Shown: in pieces, positions 46,929-56,515 of the stretch | Position numbering within the stretch: the stretch's first letter is position 1 | How the letters are laid out: the number at the start of each line of letters is the position of its first letter | DNA from: an uncultured Chromatiaceae bacterium | Lineage (GTDB): Bacteria; Pseudomonadota; Gammaproteobacteria; Chromatiales; Chromatiaceae | Assembly: GCA_937923175.1 (NCBI GenBank) | Contig: CALALB010000015.1 | Location: forward strand, 1-63,161 | Reading direction: 5' to 3' | DNA length: 63,161 nucleotides | Made by a program: the position numbers and the translations under genes | Notes under the pieces: generated by a model | Told to the model about the DNA's origin: nothing | What the model saw: the letters and a program-made list of their open reading frames with translations, nothing else | The model's database searches: none

Positions 46929-48221
46929 ATGCCATTCCGTATCGGTTTAAGTGGTCTGCAAGCAGCAGCGGCTGACCTGGAGGTGACTGGCAATAACATT
47001 GCCAATGTCGCAACCGTTGGTTTCAAAGAATCCAGGGCCGAGTTTGCCAATGTCTATTCTGAGGCCTATGCCTATATCAATAAAATCTCGATCGGATCAG
47101 GGGTGCGTTTGGCCGCAGTCACCCAACAGTTCTCCCAGGGTAATCTGGAATATACCCAAAATGCCTTGGATCTCGGGATCAATGGCCAGGGTTTCTTCGT
47201 CGTCGAGGATGCCAGCGGTTTATACTATACCCGCAATGGTGCCTTTCAGGTCGACCGCGATGGCTATGTGGTCAATACCTTTGGACAGCGCCTACAGGTC
47301 TTTCCGCCAAACATAGGTATCATTGGTGTCACTAAGACGACATTTGATACCGGCCGCCTGGAAGATCTTAAACTTGATTTTGGCGATATCTCGCCGAAAG
47401 CGACGACCGAGATTAATGCTCAAATCAATCTGAGATCGGATGCCACTCAGCCAGTCGATGCAGATGGCGAACCGATCGAGTTCAGCATCGATAATCCGGA
47501 TAGCTATAATTATTCAACTTCGTTGACCGTTTATGATTCATTAGGGACACCTCGCGTTCTGACCCTGTATTTTGTTAAGGGTGAAGAGCCACTGAACTGG
47601 ACAGCTTATGCTAGCCTAGATGGCAGTGAACCGATCCAGTTCGACATCACATTCGATTCAAACGGCAATCTATCATCGGAAAACAGCATCGAACTCGAGT
47701 TCGATATGACCGCAATCGATCCAAATAACGGAGCGACCATTGGTCCGCTTGACCCCAATGCCGATCCACCGGTGGGGACTAATGTGGTCACCCTGGATAT
47801 CAGTAAATTGACCCAATATGGGACCCAGTATTCGGTGAGCGATCTCACTCAGGATGGCTATACGACGGGTCGGTTGAGCAGCTTTGATGTGGATCAGAAT
47901 GGGATTGTCTATGCCCGTTATACCAATGGTCAGTCGCAGATCCTGGGTCAGGTCGCGCTTGCCAATTTCAAAAATCCCCAGGGCCTGATGCAGGTCGGTG
48001 ATAACAATTGGGCGCTCGCTTTGGCTGCAGGTGATCCTGTCTACAATGCCCCGGGTCATAGCAATCTGGGATTGATTCAATCTGGGGCATTGGAGGCATC
48101 CAATGTAGATCTCACTGAAGAACTGGTCAATTTGATCACTGCCCAGCGCAACTTCCAGGCAAATGCTCAGACCATCTCGACTGCCGATCAGATCACCCAG
48201 ACCATCATCAATCTGCGTTGA
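46929..48221 (+). CDS. flgE: Flagellar hook protein FlgE
   Basis: A 430-residue hook subunit. The start MPFRIGLSGLQAAAADLEV with TGNNIANVATVGFKESRAEF is the classical D0 motif; the C-terminal partner is ALEASNVDLTEELVNLI then TAQRNFQANAQTIST. The middle (about 150-320) is the surface domain, including a low-complexity acidic stretch. The ATG at 46929 is chosen: it has GGAGGA 10 bp before it, while a start 30 bp upstream lacks one and is not family-like. Hook length is set by FliK (39931-41532). Confidence 0.95.
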   Translation: MPFRIGLSGLQAAAADLEVTGNNIANVATVGFKESRAEFANVYSEAYAYINKISIGSGVRLAAVTQQFSQGNLEYTQNALDLGINGQGFFVVEDASGLYYTRNGAFQVDRDGYVVNTFGQRLQVFPPNIGIIGVTKTTFDTGRLEDLKLDFGDISPKATTEINAQINLRSDATQPVDADGEPIEFSIDNPDSYNYSTSLTVYDSLGTPRVLTLYFVKGEEPLNWTAYASLDGSEPIQFDITFDSNGNLSSENSIELEFDMTAIDPNNGATIGPLDPNADPPVGTNVVTLDISKLTQYGTQYSVSDLTQDGYTTGRLSSFDVDQNGIVYARYTNGQSQILGQVALANFKNPQGLMQVGDNNWALALAAGDPVYNAPGHSNLGLIQSGALEASNVDLTEELVNLITAQRNFQANAQTISTADQITQTIINLR

Positions 48222-48244
48222 TCAGTGACAGCGGGGTTTAACCT

Positions 48245-48985
48245 ATGGATCGCGTCCTCTATCTTGCGATGTCCGGCGCCAAGGAGACGGGGTTGGCGCA
48301 GTCGATCAATAACCATAATTTGGCCAATGCTAATACGCCCGGTTTTCGGCAGGCCCTGGCCGATGCCTATACCGCGCCGGTGCGCGGGCCGGTCTATGAC
48401 TCGCGCGACTATGTCCAGGTCGGCAATGAGGCGATCGACTTTAGCTATGGCACCCTGCAAAGCACGGGGCGCGAGCTGGATGTCGCGGTCCAGGGTCCGG
48501 GGTTCTTCGTCGTCCAGACCCCTGATGGCGGCGAGGCCTATAGCCGGAATGGCAATTTCCATGTCGATGCGACTGGGGTGTTGCGCAATGATCGTGGACT
48601 TGCCGTGCTCGGCGATGGCGGGCCGATCACCGTACCCCCATACGAGACCCTTGCGATCGGCAGCGACGGGACCATCAGCATCCGCCCGCCGGGCTCGCCG
48701 GCCAATGCCTTGGTTGCTGTGGGACGGCTGCGTCTGGTCAATCCGGATACCAAAAACCTCAAACGCACCGATGATGGCCTGATTCGCACCAAGGACGGCG
48801 TAGCGGTTGCGCCAGATGCCAATGTCCGGGTCATCAATGGGATGCTCGAGACGAGCAATGTCAACCCAGTGATGGCCTTGACCCGGATGATCGAGCTGTC
48901 ACGCGCCTTCGAGACCCATATCAAGATGATGGAGACGGCCAACAAGCTCGAGCAGACCCATAATCGCCTGTTGGCGACTGGCTGA
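48245..48985 (+). CDS. flgF: Flagellar basal-body rod protein FlgF
   Basis: A 246-residue rod subunit. It begins MDRVLYLAMSGAKETGLAQ with NHNLANANTPGFRQAL, and has GPGFFVVQTPDGGEAYSRNG, the FlgF/G beta-rich core. ETSNVNPVMALTRMIELSRAFE is the C-terminal D0 signature that separates FlgF from FlgG. Position between flgE and flgG is standard. Confidence 0.95.
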   Translation: MDRVLYLAMSGAKETGLAQSINNHNLANANTPGFRQALADAYTAPVRGPVYDSRDYVQVGNEAIDFSYGTLQSTGRELDVAVQGPGFFVVQTPDGGEAYSRNGNFHVDATGVLRNDRGLAVLGDGGPITVPPYETLAIGSDGTISIRPPGSPANALVAVGRLRLVNPDTKNLKRTDDGLIRTKDGVAVAPDANVRVINGMLETSNVNPVMALTRMIELSRAFETHIKMMETANKLEQTHNRLLATG

Positions 48986-49012
48986 TCGTTTAAAACAGCG
49001 GAGGAGTCGTTT

Positions 49013-49804
49013 ATGAACCGCGCACTTTGGGTGGCCAAAACAGGGCTCGATGCCCAGCAGACCCGTATGGCGGTGGTCTCAAACAACCTGGCCAATGTCA
49101 ACACCACTGGGTTCAAAAAGGGCCGGGCGGTATTCGAGGATCTGATCTATCAAACCATCCGCCAGCCGGGCGCCCTAAATACCCAGGAGCTCCAACTGCC
49201 GAGCGGTTTAACCCTGGGCACGGGTGTGCGCACGGTCGCTACCGAAAAGCTCTTTGAACAGGGCAATCTGATCCAGACTCAGAATGCCTTTGACCTAGCG
49301 ATCGAGGGTCAGGGATTCTTCCAGATCCTGCTGCCAACCGGCGAGATCGCCTATACCCGCGACGGGAGCTTTCAGCTCAATGCCGATGGTCAGATCGTGA
49401 TGGCCAATGGCTATGCCTTGCAGCCGGCGATCACTGTCCCTGAGAACGCGCTCACTATCACCGTCGGTCGCGACGGGGTGGTCTCGGCGCAGCTCCCGAA
49501 CCAGGCCGCACCGGTACAGCTCGGTCAAATCCAATTGGCCGATTTCATCAACCCAGCTGGATTGCAACCGATCGGCGAAAACCTGTTCGTCGAAACCGCT
49601 GCCTCAGGCGCCCCCCAACAGGGTAACCCAGGCGAAAATAGCCTGGGGAAACTGATGCAGGGTGCCCTGGAAAGCAGTAATGTCAATATGGCCGAAGAGC
49701 TGGTCAATATGATCGAAACCCAACGCGCCTATGAGGTCAACTCCAAGGCGATCGCCGCGGTCGATGGCATGCTGCAATTCGTCAACAATAATCTGGCGCG
49801 GTGA
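49013..49804 (+). CDS. flgG: Flagellar distal rod protein FlgG
   Basis: A 263-residue subunit of the distal rod. The start [19 protein letters not shown] with [18 protein letters not shown] and the end [18 protein letters not shown] with [12 protein letters not shown] are the FlgG hallmarks. [19 protein letters not shown] is the conserved core. A GGAGGAG ribosome binding site (about 49001-49006) precedes the ATG. Confidence 0.97.
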   Translation: MNRALWVAKTGLDAQQTRMAVVSNNLANVNTTGFKKGRAVFEDLIYQTIRQPGALNTQELQLPSGLTLGTGVRTVATEKLFEQGNLIQTQNAFDLAIEGQGFFQILLPTGEIAYTRDGSFQLNADGQIVMANGYALQPAITVPENALTITVGRDGVVSAQLPNQAAPVQLGQIQLADFINPAGLQPIGENLFVETAASGAPQQGNPGENSLGKLMQGALESSNVNMAEELVNMIETQRAYEVNSKAIAAVDGMLQFVNNNLAR

Positions 49805-49815
49805 GGGTCAATGAG

Positions 49816-50508
49816 ATGAATGGCCCGCATCTGTTCATTCTGCTCTGGGCCGCCCTGCTCAGCGGCTGCGCGACCCTGAATCCCCCTAAACCGGGTGACT
49901 CGCCTGCCTATCGTGCTGCTGCACCGCTTGAACCTCGCCCTGCTGCAGCCAATAACGGCGCGATCTATCAGCCTGCGGTGGGGATGAACCTGTTTGAGGA
50001 CCAAAAGGCCAAGCGGGTGGGGGATCTCATCACGGTCATCCTCTCGGAAAAGACCGATGCCAAGAAATCATCCTCGACCTCGACCAAGAAAGACGCAAGC
50101 GATGAGGCGGATCTCGGTAATATCACAGTGCTCGGCAATACCCTCCTGGCAGACAGCAATGCCAAGCTGTTGGGGCTTTCCAGCTCGAGCAAACGCGCCT
50201 TTGATGGGTCGGGCGATTCGAGCCAAAGCAATCAATTCAGCGGCCAGATCACTGTGACCGTGGCTGAGGTCTTGCCCAATGGCAACCTGGTGATCCAGGG
50301 GGAGAAATGGCTGGGGATCAATCAGGGCAATGAATATGTCCGGCTGCGCGGGATTGTACGTCCAGCGGATATCACCACTGCAAATACCGTCAAATCGACC
50401 CAGATCGCCAATGCCGAAATCTATTATGGCGGGACAGGGATGCTCAATGATAGCAATACCGCCGGCTGGCTGACGCGATTCTTCAATAGCCCGATCTGGC
50501 CGATCTAG
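49816..50508 (+). CDS. flgH: Flagellar L-ring lipoprotein FlgH
   Basis: A 230-residue outer-membrane lipoprotein that forms the L ring. The lipobox is LLSGC, with the lipidated Cys at residue 18 after a short signal peptide. [55 protein letters not shown] and RGIVRPADI are family motifs. The ATG at 49816 is preferred because AGGG lies 8 bp before it; a GTG at 49801 overlapping the flgG stop would lengthen the signal peptide but has no ribosome binding site. Confidence 0.93.
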   Translation: MNGPHLFILLWAALLSGCATLNPPKPGDSPAYRAAAPLEPRPAAANNGAIYQPAVGMNLFEDQKAKRVGDLITVILSEKTDAKKSSSTSTKKDASDEADLGNITVLGNTLLADSNAKLLGLSSSSKRAFDGSGDSSQSNQFSGQITVTVAEVLPNGNLVIQGEKWLGINQGNEYVRLRGIVRPADITTANTVKSTQIANAEIYYGGTGMLNDSNTAGWLTRFFNSPIWPI

Positions 50509-50528
50509 CCCAGATCAGGAGGTCACTC

Positions 50529-51815
50529 ATGGACAATCGGACCAATACGATCAGTGGGGTGGGCCCGTTTCCGACCCCTCTGCTGCGGCGCGGGCAGGTA
50601 CAGCTACCCCGGGGACTAGGGCGGCCCATTGCCAGACACGCACCGTTTGCAACTGGGCTAATGCTGGTCCTGGCCTTGATGTTCAGCTTGATGTTCAGCC
50701 TGCCGCCTGCCGGCTACGCCCAGTCATCTGATGACATGAAAAATCAATATGGCAACTGGAACAGCGGCGGTGTTGAGCGGATCAAGGATCTGGCTACCAT
50801 CGGCGGGGTCCGCGATAACCAGTTGATCGGCTATGGCCTAGTGGTTGGGCTGGATGGCACGGGCGATCAGACCACCCAGGCCCCCTTTAGCAGCCAGAGC
50901 CTCAAGAATATGCTCAACCAGCTGGGTGTGACCCTGCCTGAGGGCGTCAATCCCCAGACCAAGAATCTGGCAGCGGTCATGGTCACGGCTACGCTACCAC
51001 CCTTTGCCAAGCCCGGTCAGCGTCTGGATGTGACGGTCTCATCACTTGGGAATGCCAAAAGCCTGCGCGGCGGGACACTCTTGATGACGCCGCTTAAGGG
51101 CGCCGATGGCCAGGTCTATGCCATCGCCCAGGGCAATCTAACGGTCAGCGGTCTAGGGATCGGCGCTGCCGATGGCAGCAAGATCACGGTCAATGTGCCG
51201 AGCGTCGGCCGTATCCCCAATGGTGCTACCGTCGAGCGCGAGGTCCCGACCAGTTTCAACCAGGGCGATACCCTGACCCTGAACCTGCACCGCCCCGATT
51301 TCACCACGGCCTATCGCATGGCCGATGTAATCAATGCCAGCTTCGGCGATGAGATCGCCCAGGCAATCGATGGTGCCTCGGTTCAAGTCCGCGCCCCGGG
51401 CGACCCCAATCAGCGCGTGACCTTTGTTTCCATGCTGGAGAATCTCACCCTGGAGGCCGCTGAACCCCCGGCGCGGGTGGTTGTCAATGCCCGGACGGGC
51501 ACAGTGGTCATGGGGGCAGGGGTGACGGTGCGTCCAGCAGCGATCACCCACGGCAACCTGACCGTGACCATCAGCGAGAACCCAGCGATCTCTCAACCGG
51601 CTGCCCTCTCGCGCGGGCAAACCGCTGCTGTCCCGCAAAGCAATATCGAGGTCAAACAGGACAAGAACCGGATGTTCCTCTTTGCCCCTGGCACCAAACT
51701 CGGCGACATCGTGCAGGCGGTCAATGAGGTGGGGGCTGCGCCTAGCGACCTGGTCGCTATCCTCGAGGCCTTGCGCGAGGCAGGTGCCCTGCGCGCCGAG
51801 CTGATTGTGATCTAG
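50529..51815 (+). CDS. flgI: Flagellar P-ring protein FlgI
   Basis: A 428-residue periplasmic ring protein. A long N-terminal region (about 40 residues) precedes the signal peptide core [23 protein letters not shown]. The mature protein shows [38 protein letters not shown] and [19 protein letters not shown], all strongly conserved. A strong AGGAGG site precedes the ATG. It needs FlgA for assembly. The unusual N-terminal extension could mean a later true start, but no better ATG precedes the hydrophobic core closely. Confidence 0.93.
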   Translation: MDNRTNTISGVGPFPTPLLRRGQVQLPRGLGRPIARHAPFATGLMLVLALMFSLMFSLPPAGYAQSSDDMKNQYGNWNSGGVERIKDLATIGGVRDNQLIGYGLVVGLDGTGDQTTQAPFSSQSLKNMLNQLGVTLPEGVNPQTKNLAAVMVTATLPPFAKPGQRLDVTVSSLGNAKSLRGGTLLMTPLKGADGQVYAIAQGNLTVSGLGIGAADGSKITVNVPSVGRIPNGATVEREVPTSFNQGDTLTLNLHRPDFTTAYRMADVINASFGDEIAQAIDGASVQVRAPGDPNQRVTFVSMLENLTLEAAEPPARVVVNARTGTVVMGAGVTVRPAAITHGNLTVTISENPAISQPAALSRGQTAAVPQSNIEVKQDKNRMFLFAPGTKLGDIVQAVNEVGAAPSDLVAILEALREAGALRAELIVI

Positions 51816-51818
51816 GCC

Positions 51819-52970
51819 ATGATCCCGGCAAGTTCTGTCTTGGGCCTGACCGGCGGACAAACCCTGCTGAGCGGCCTGGCTGCCGATCCAACCGCCTATC
51901 AGGGATTGTCTAGAGTGGCGCGTTCGGGTGATCCCGAGGCGGCTCTGGATGCCGCTGCACGGGCCTTTGAATCGCTCCTGATCGGCCAGATGCTCAAGCA
52001 CATGCGCTCGGCGGCCTTAAGCAACGGGCTATTCGATTCGGCTTACACCCAGCTGTATCAGGATCTCTATGACCAGCAGATCGCCGCCCTGATCGGTCAA
52101 GGGGATGGATTAGGGATCCGCAAGGCGTTACTGAGACAACTAGCGCCTAGAACCAAGGATACTCAGGCCGGGGAGCGCAACCCGGGTGCCTTGGTTGTCC
52201 CTGAACGCAATCCTTGGCTCAGGCCGCTTCGATTGCCAACGCCGGACCGAGACTCAAGAGGGTCTTCCGAATCGGAGACAAGGGTCTCGGCGTTCGAAAC
52301 GGCACTCGCTCAGGCTGAAGCAGCGCGGGATGGCGACTCGACCTCAGCCAAGGGTCTGGCTGGACGCTGGCCGCCGCGCACTGCCGAGGAGTTTGTCGCC
52401 TATCTCAGGCCCTATGCGGATCGCGCGGCAGCTGTCCTGGGGATGGATACCAGCGTGCTCCTGGCCCAAAGCGCGCTCGAGACCGGCTGGGGCCGCGCCA
52501 TCCCACGCCGCCCCGATGGGCGCAGCAGTTTCAATCTATTTGGGATCAAGGCCGACCGCAGTTGGCAGGGTGAGAGCGTGACCGTAGGCACGCTTGAATA
52601 TCGCGATGGGGTTGCCCGGCGCGAACAGGCGCGTTTCCGCGCCTATGACGATCCGGCCGATTCTTTTATCGATTATGTACGCTTTCTTAAGAGCAACCCG
52701 CGTTATCGTACTGCGCTTGAGGCCCCGACCGCCGAGTCATTTATCCGCAGTCTGCAAAGAGCCGGTTATGCGACGGACCCACGCTATGCGGACAAGGTCT
52801 TGGCCTTGCGCGAACGGGTCTTGACAATCGGCCAATCTAGCCATGGGGGGGCGATTGAGGCCCAGGGAAACCAAGCAGCTGCTGGACTGACAGGGGCGGG
52901 GTCCCAGGTGTCATCCGCCCAATCCATTCAAGTTTCACCAGCTCAGGCCGATGAACCATTCGCAGGCTGA
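51819..52970 (+). CDS. flgJ: Flagellar peptidoglycan hydrolase FlgJ
   Basis: A 383-residue bifunctional protein. The N-terminal rod-cap domain (about 45-105; AARAFESLLIGQMLKHMR) and the C-terminal glucosaminidase domain (about 190-335) let the rod cross the cell wall. QSALETGWGRAI carries the catalytic glutamate E221, and FNLFGIKADRSW and FRAYDDPADSF are conserved. The dual-domain form is typical of Gammaproteobacteria. It has a longer Ser/Gly/Gln-rich tail than usual. It starts 3 bp after the flgI stop. Confidence 0.95.
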   Translation: MIPASSVLGLTGGQTLLSGLAADPTAYQGLSRVARSGDPEAALDAAARAFESLLIGQMLKHMRSAALSNGLFDSAYTQLYQDLYDQQIAALIGQGDGLGIRKALLRQLAPRTKDTQAGERNPGALVVPERNPWLRPLRLPTPDRDSRGSSESETRVSAFETALAQAEAARDGDSTSAKGLAGRWPPRTAEEFVAYLRPYADRAAAVLGMDTSVLLAQSALETGWGRAIPRRPDGRSSFNLFGIKADRSWQGESVTVGTLEYRDGVARREQARFRAYDDPADSFIDYVRFLKSNPRYRTALEAPTAESFIRSLQRAGYATDPRYADKVLALRERVLTIGQSSHGGAIEAQGNQAAAGLTGAGSQVSSAQSIQVSPAQADEPFAG

Positions 52971-52989
52971 TATGCCGGGGGAATAAACG

Positions 52990-55128
52990 ATGAGCGTCTT
53001 AGGAACAGGGATCACGGGTCTGTTGGCCTTCCAGCGCGCCCTGGCAACCACCAGTCATAATATCGCCAACTCGGCGACCGAGGGCTATAGCCGCCAGCGG
53101 GTCGATCTCACTGCCAATATTCCGCAGCGTCTGGGCAGCGGTTATTTGGGGCAGGGGGTGCGGATCGACGGCATCCGCCGGCTCCAGGACGCCTGGATCG
53201 ATGCGCAGTTGCGCACCAGCACCAGCGACAGTGCCCAGGCAACGGCGCGCGCCGATTTTGCTGAACGGATCGATAATCTATTGGCTGACCGCAGCACAGG
53301 TCTGGCACCAACCCTGGAGAATCTCTTTGCCGCTGTTCAGGATGTGGCCGCTGATCCGAGCACCCTGCCAGCGCGTATGGCCTTGCTGAATGATTCCCAG
53401 ACCCTGCTTGAGCGGCTGGACAGTATCAACAAGCGGCTCGATGAACAGCGTCAGATCGTCAACGGCCAGCTCAAGGATGCGGTCGAGGCAGTCAACCACT
53501 ATGCCAAGGGGGTGGCAACCCTCAACAAAGAGATCCTAGCCCGCTCGACTGCAGGTTCTCCACCCAATGATCTGCTTGATCAGCGTGATCTCTTGATCCG
53601 CAAGATCGCCGAGCAGGTCGAGGTCACAATCACTACCCAGGATGATGGCGCGATCAATGTCTTTATCGGCACCGGCCAGTCCCTGGTGGTCGGCGGCAAT
53701 GCCAATGAGCTCGTCCTCGCCAATCTCTCAGCCGATCTCTATAACCCAGATATCGGCCTGAAGACATTGCGTGCCGATGAACCGCTCAATATCACCCGTT
53801 TTGTGACTGGCGGCAGGATCGGGGGGCTTTTGGAAACCCGCAGCAGTCTGCTCGATCGGGCGCAAAACCAGCTCGGGTTGATTGGGCTGAATCTCGCGAC
53901 CCGGTTCAACGAGCAAAACCGCCTGGGACTAGATCTCAATGGCGAGCTCGGGACCGAGCTGTTTAAGCTACCCGAGGTCGTGGTCCAGGGGGGACTCAAA
54001 AACAGCACGGATGCCCGTCCGACCGTGACCATCGGCGATGTTACCCAATTGACCCCGAGCGATTACCGGCTGCGCTATAACGGCAGCGAATTTCAATTGA
54101 CCCGGCTGCCAGATAACATCCCGGTGGCCCTAGAGCCAGACCCGGATGACCCAGATGTCTTGGTGGCCGATGGCCTGCGCATCGATATCGGAGCCCTGGG
54201 GGGTGCAGAGCGCAATGATCACTGGTTGATCCAGCCGACCCGTTTTGCCGCAAGCGGGCTTGAGCTCATCATGACCGACCCCGCCAAACTGGCTGCCGCC
54301 TCGGGTGTCTTGGCGAATGCGCGCAATAGCGGCACGGCACATCCGGTAGCGCTGCGCCTGACCGAGGATCCGCCGACGCCTGAGACCTATCTGCCGGCGG
54401 CGGTAGTCGGCAATGCAGCAGGCGATGGCTTTGATGTACTGAGCTTGGCCTATGGCGCGGATGCAGGTTCAGCGACGGTCAAGTCATTCCAGGTGCTGGA
54501 TTCCAAGCACCCGGATCTTGCCACACCCATCAATATCACCTTTGATGCGCAGCGCGATCATTTCATGATCGGCGAGGAACGTTTTCCGCTCGATCCGGGT
54601 GGGACCACCACCATCCGTTATAACGGTTGGGAGCTCAAGATCGATGGTCGGCCCAACGAAGGTGCGGTGCTCGACCTCAATGTCGACTCTGTCTCTGCCG
54701 AGACCCCGCCGCGGGTTACCACCATCTCGGGTCCGGGCTGGGAGCTCGATCTACGCGGCACGCCGGCCCCGGGCGATCTTTACACGGTCGAGCTGGGCAA
54801 AAACCGACCGGGCGATAACCGCAACATGCTCATGATGGCCGGCATCCAGACCGAAAGGCTGGTCGAGCGCCGCACCACCCTCCAAGGTGGCTATAACACC
54901 TTGATCACCGATGTGGGTACGCTGACCCGGCGCGCCCAGGTCAGCCGTGATGCAACCGATGCCCTGCTCGAGTCGGCTAAGCAACAACGCGAGGGGATTT
55001 CAGGGGTCAATCTGGACGAGGAGGCCGCCAATATGCTGCGTTTTCAGCAGGCCTACCAGGCGGCAGCCCAGATTATCTCGACCTCGAATACCATGTTCGA
55101 GGCCCTGCTCAACGCCGTGCGCCGTTAA
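52990..55128 (+). CDS. flgK: Flagellar hook-associated protein FlgK (HAP1)
   Basis: A 712-residue hook-filament junction protein. The N-terminal D0 motif is GLLAFQRALATTSHNIANSA followed by TEGYSRQRVDL; the C-terminal D0 is GVNLDEEAANMLRFQQAY then QAAAQIISTSN. It is longer than the usual 550-630 residues; the extra length sits in the variable middle (about 400-600), which is exposed on the surface. FlgN (41543-42043) is its expected chaperone. Confidence 0.95.
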   Translation: MSVLGTGITGLLAFQRALATTSHNIANSATEGYSRQRVDLTANIPQRLGSGYLGQGVRIDGIRRLQDAWIDAQLRTSTSDSAQATARADFAERIDNLLADRSTGLAPTLENLFAAVQDVAADPSTLPARMALLNDSQTLLERLDSINKRLDEQRQIVNGQLKDAVEAVNHYAKGVATLNKEILARSTAGSPPNDLLDQRDLLIRKIAEQVEVTITTQDDGAINVFIGTGQSLVVGGNANELVLANLSADLYNPDIGLKTLRADEPLNITRFVTGGRIGGLLETRSSLLDRAQNQLGLIGLNLATRFNEQNRLGLDLNGELGTELFKLPEVVVQGGLKNSTDARPTVTIGDVTQLTPSDYRLRYNGSEFQLTRLPDNIPVALEPDPDDPDVLVADGLRIDIGALGGAERNDHWLIQPTRFAASGLELIMTDPAKLAAASGVLANARNSGTAHPVALRLTEDPPTPETYLPAAVVGNAAGDGFDVLSLAYGADAGSATVKSFQVLDSKHPDLATPINITFDAQRDHFMIGEERFPLDPGGTTTIRYNGWELKIDGRPNEGAVLDLNVDSVSAETPPRVTTISGPGWELDLRGTPAPGDLYTVELGKNRPGDNRNMLMMAGIQTERLVERRTTLQGGYNTLITDVGTLTRRAQVSRDATDALLESAKQQREGISGVNLDEEAANMLRFQQAYQAAAQIISTSNTMFEALLNAVRR

Positions 55129-55149
55129 GACAGCAGGAGTCAGAAGGCA

Positions 55150-56427
55150 ATGCGTATCTCGACCACTCAGGCCTTTCAGTCAGGCATCTCGGCCATCCAG
55201 AACGCCCAATCCAAGCTCAATAAAACAGGGCTGCAGATGGCGACCGGCCGGCGTATCCTCACCCCTGCCGATGACCCTGGTGGGGCGACCCAGGTGGTCT
55301 ATTTCAACGCCGCCATCAAGACCACCGAACAGTATCAGCGTAATGCCGATGTTGCCCTCCCGAGGCTTGAATACGAGGAGGCGCAATTGGTGGCGACGGG
55401 CAACCTGCTCCAGCGGGCGCGCGAGCTGATCATTGCCGGCAACAATGACACCTATAACGCCGAAAATCGCCGTTATATAGCAAGCGAGATCCGCAAGCTG
55501 CGCGAGGATCTGCTCGGCCTTGCCAATAGCCGTGATGCCAATGACGAATATCTCTTCGCGGGCGCCCGCTCGGACACTCAACCATTTCGGATAGGCGATG
55601 ACGGGCGGGTCATCTATGTCGGGGCAACTGGGCCAGGGGCGGTGCGTGAGCTGGATATCGGCAATAACCGGCGGATCGCTATCGGCGACACTGGCGCCTA
55701 TGTATTCATGGAGATCCCCGAACGCAGCGGGCTTGTAACCGAGGCCGTCCTGCGTCCAGGCAACAGTCTCATCGGTGTTCCCAACGTCGAACTCAAAAAC
55801 GAGATCGCCGATCTGCAAAAGGCCTTGAACAATGCGGGCAAAACCTTCCGCATCCAGTTCCAGGACCAGGCCGGGACCCTGATGTATCGAGTCCTAGATC
55901 TCGACGGCAATGCCATCAAAGACGATCAGGGTAAGGTGATCGGCGGCCCCTATGTCCCCAATCAGCCGATCGAGTTTGCCGGCCGGCGCGTCACCCTGCT
56001 TTTGCCTGACACCATCCCCCCAACCCTGCCCGCCGATGGCGATGAGATCCTCTCGCGCCCACTCCCTCAGATCAGCATCTTTCAGACCCTGGATGATATT
56101 GCCAAGGCGTTCGAGGCGCCGCTGACCGATGCGCAAGGTCGCGAGCAACTCTCGCGCGCTACCAGCATCGCCTTGCGCAATCTCGACGCGGGGCTCGAAC
56201 GTCTCAATGAGGTGCGCACCTCGGTCGGGCTGCGTTTGAGCGCGCTTGAGATGCACAGCACGCTCAACGACGAGCGTCTGCTCGATCTCAACAGCACCCT
56301 GTCTGAGATCCAGGATCTGGACTATGCCGAGGCGATCAGCCGCTTTGAGCTCCAGCAGGTGGTATTCAAGGCCGCCCAGCAGACCTATGTGCAGACCAGC
56401 CGCTTATCGTTGTTCGATTTTCTGTAG
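55150..56427 (+). CDS. flgL: Flagellar hook-associated protein FlgL (HAP3)
   Basis: A 425-residue flagellin-like junction protein. The N-terminus MRISTTQAFQSGISAIQNA followed by QSKLNKTGLQMATGRRI, with TPADDP, is the flagellin/FlgL signature; the C-terminus (IQDLDYAEAISRFELQQVV, then FKAAQQTYVQTSRLSLFDFL) pairs with it. DANDEYLFAGARSDTQPF is a FlgL marker. The GGAG-containing spacer before the ATG follows flgK by 21 bp. It ends the operon; no flagellin gene follows. Confidence 0.95.
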   Translation: MRISTTQAFQSGISAIQNAQSKLNKTGLQMATGRRILTPADDPGGATQVVYFNAAIKTTEQYQRNADVALPRLEYEEAQLVATGNLLQRARELIIAGNNDTYNAENRRYIASEIRKLREDLLGLANSRDANDEYLFAGARSDTQPFRIGDDGRVIYVGATGPGAVRELDIGNNRRIAIGDTGAYVFMEIPERSGLVTEAVLRPGNSLIGVPNVELKNEIADLQKALNNAGKTFRIQFQDQAGTLMYRVLDLDGNAIKDDQGKVIGGPYVPNQPIEFAGRRVTLLLPDTIPPTLPADGDEILSRPLPQISIFQTLDDIAKAFEAPLTDAQGREQLSRATSIALRNLDAGLERLNEVRTSVGLRLSALEMHSTLNDERLLDLNSTLSEIQDLDYAEAISRFELQQVVFKAAQQTYVQTSRLSLFDFL

Positions 56428-56462
56428 CGGATTGAGGCAGCCTGAGCCGACCCCCTGACTCG

Positions 56463-56483
56463 CTCGGCGCTCAGATCGCCGAG
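56463..56483. terminator. Hairpin between convergent flgL and the GGDEF/EAL gene
   Basis: CTCGGCG and CGCCGAG form a perfect 7-bp stem with a 7-nt loop midway in the 88-bp gap between two convergent genes. It has no U-tract on either strand but is well placed to end both transcripts. Confidence 0.45.
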
Positions 56484-56515
56484 ACATCCTTCCATCCATC
56501 TGGGGGATGCCCGGG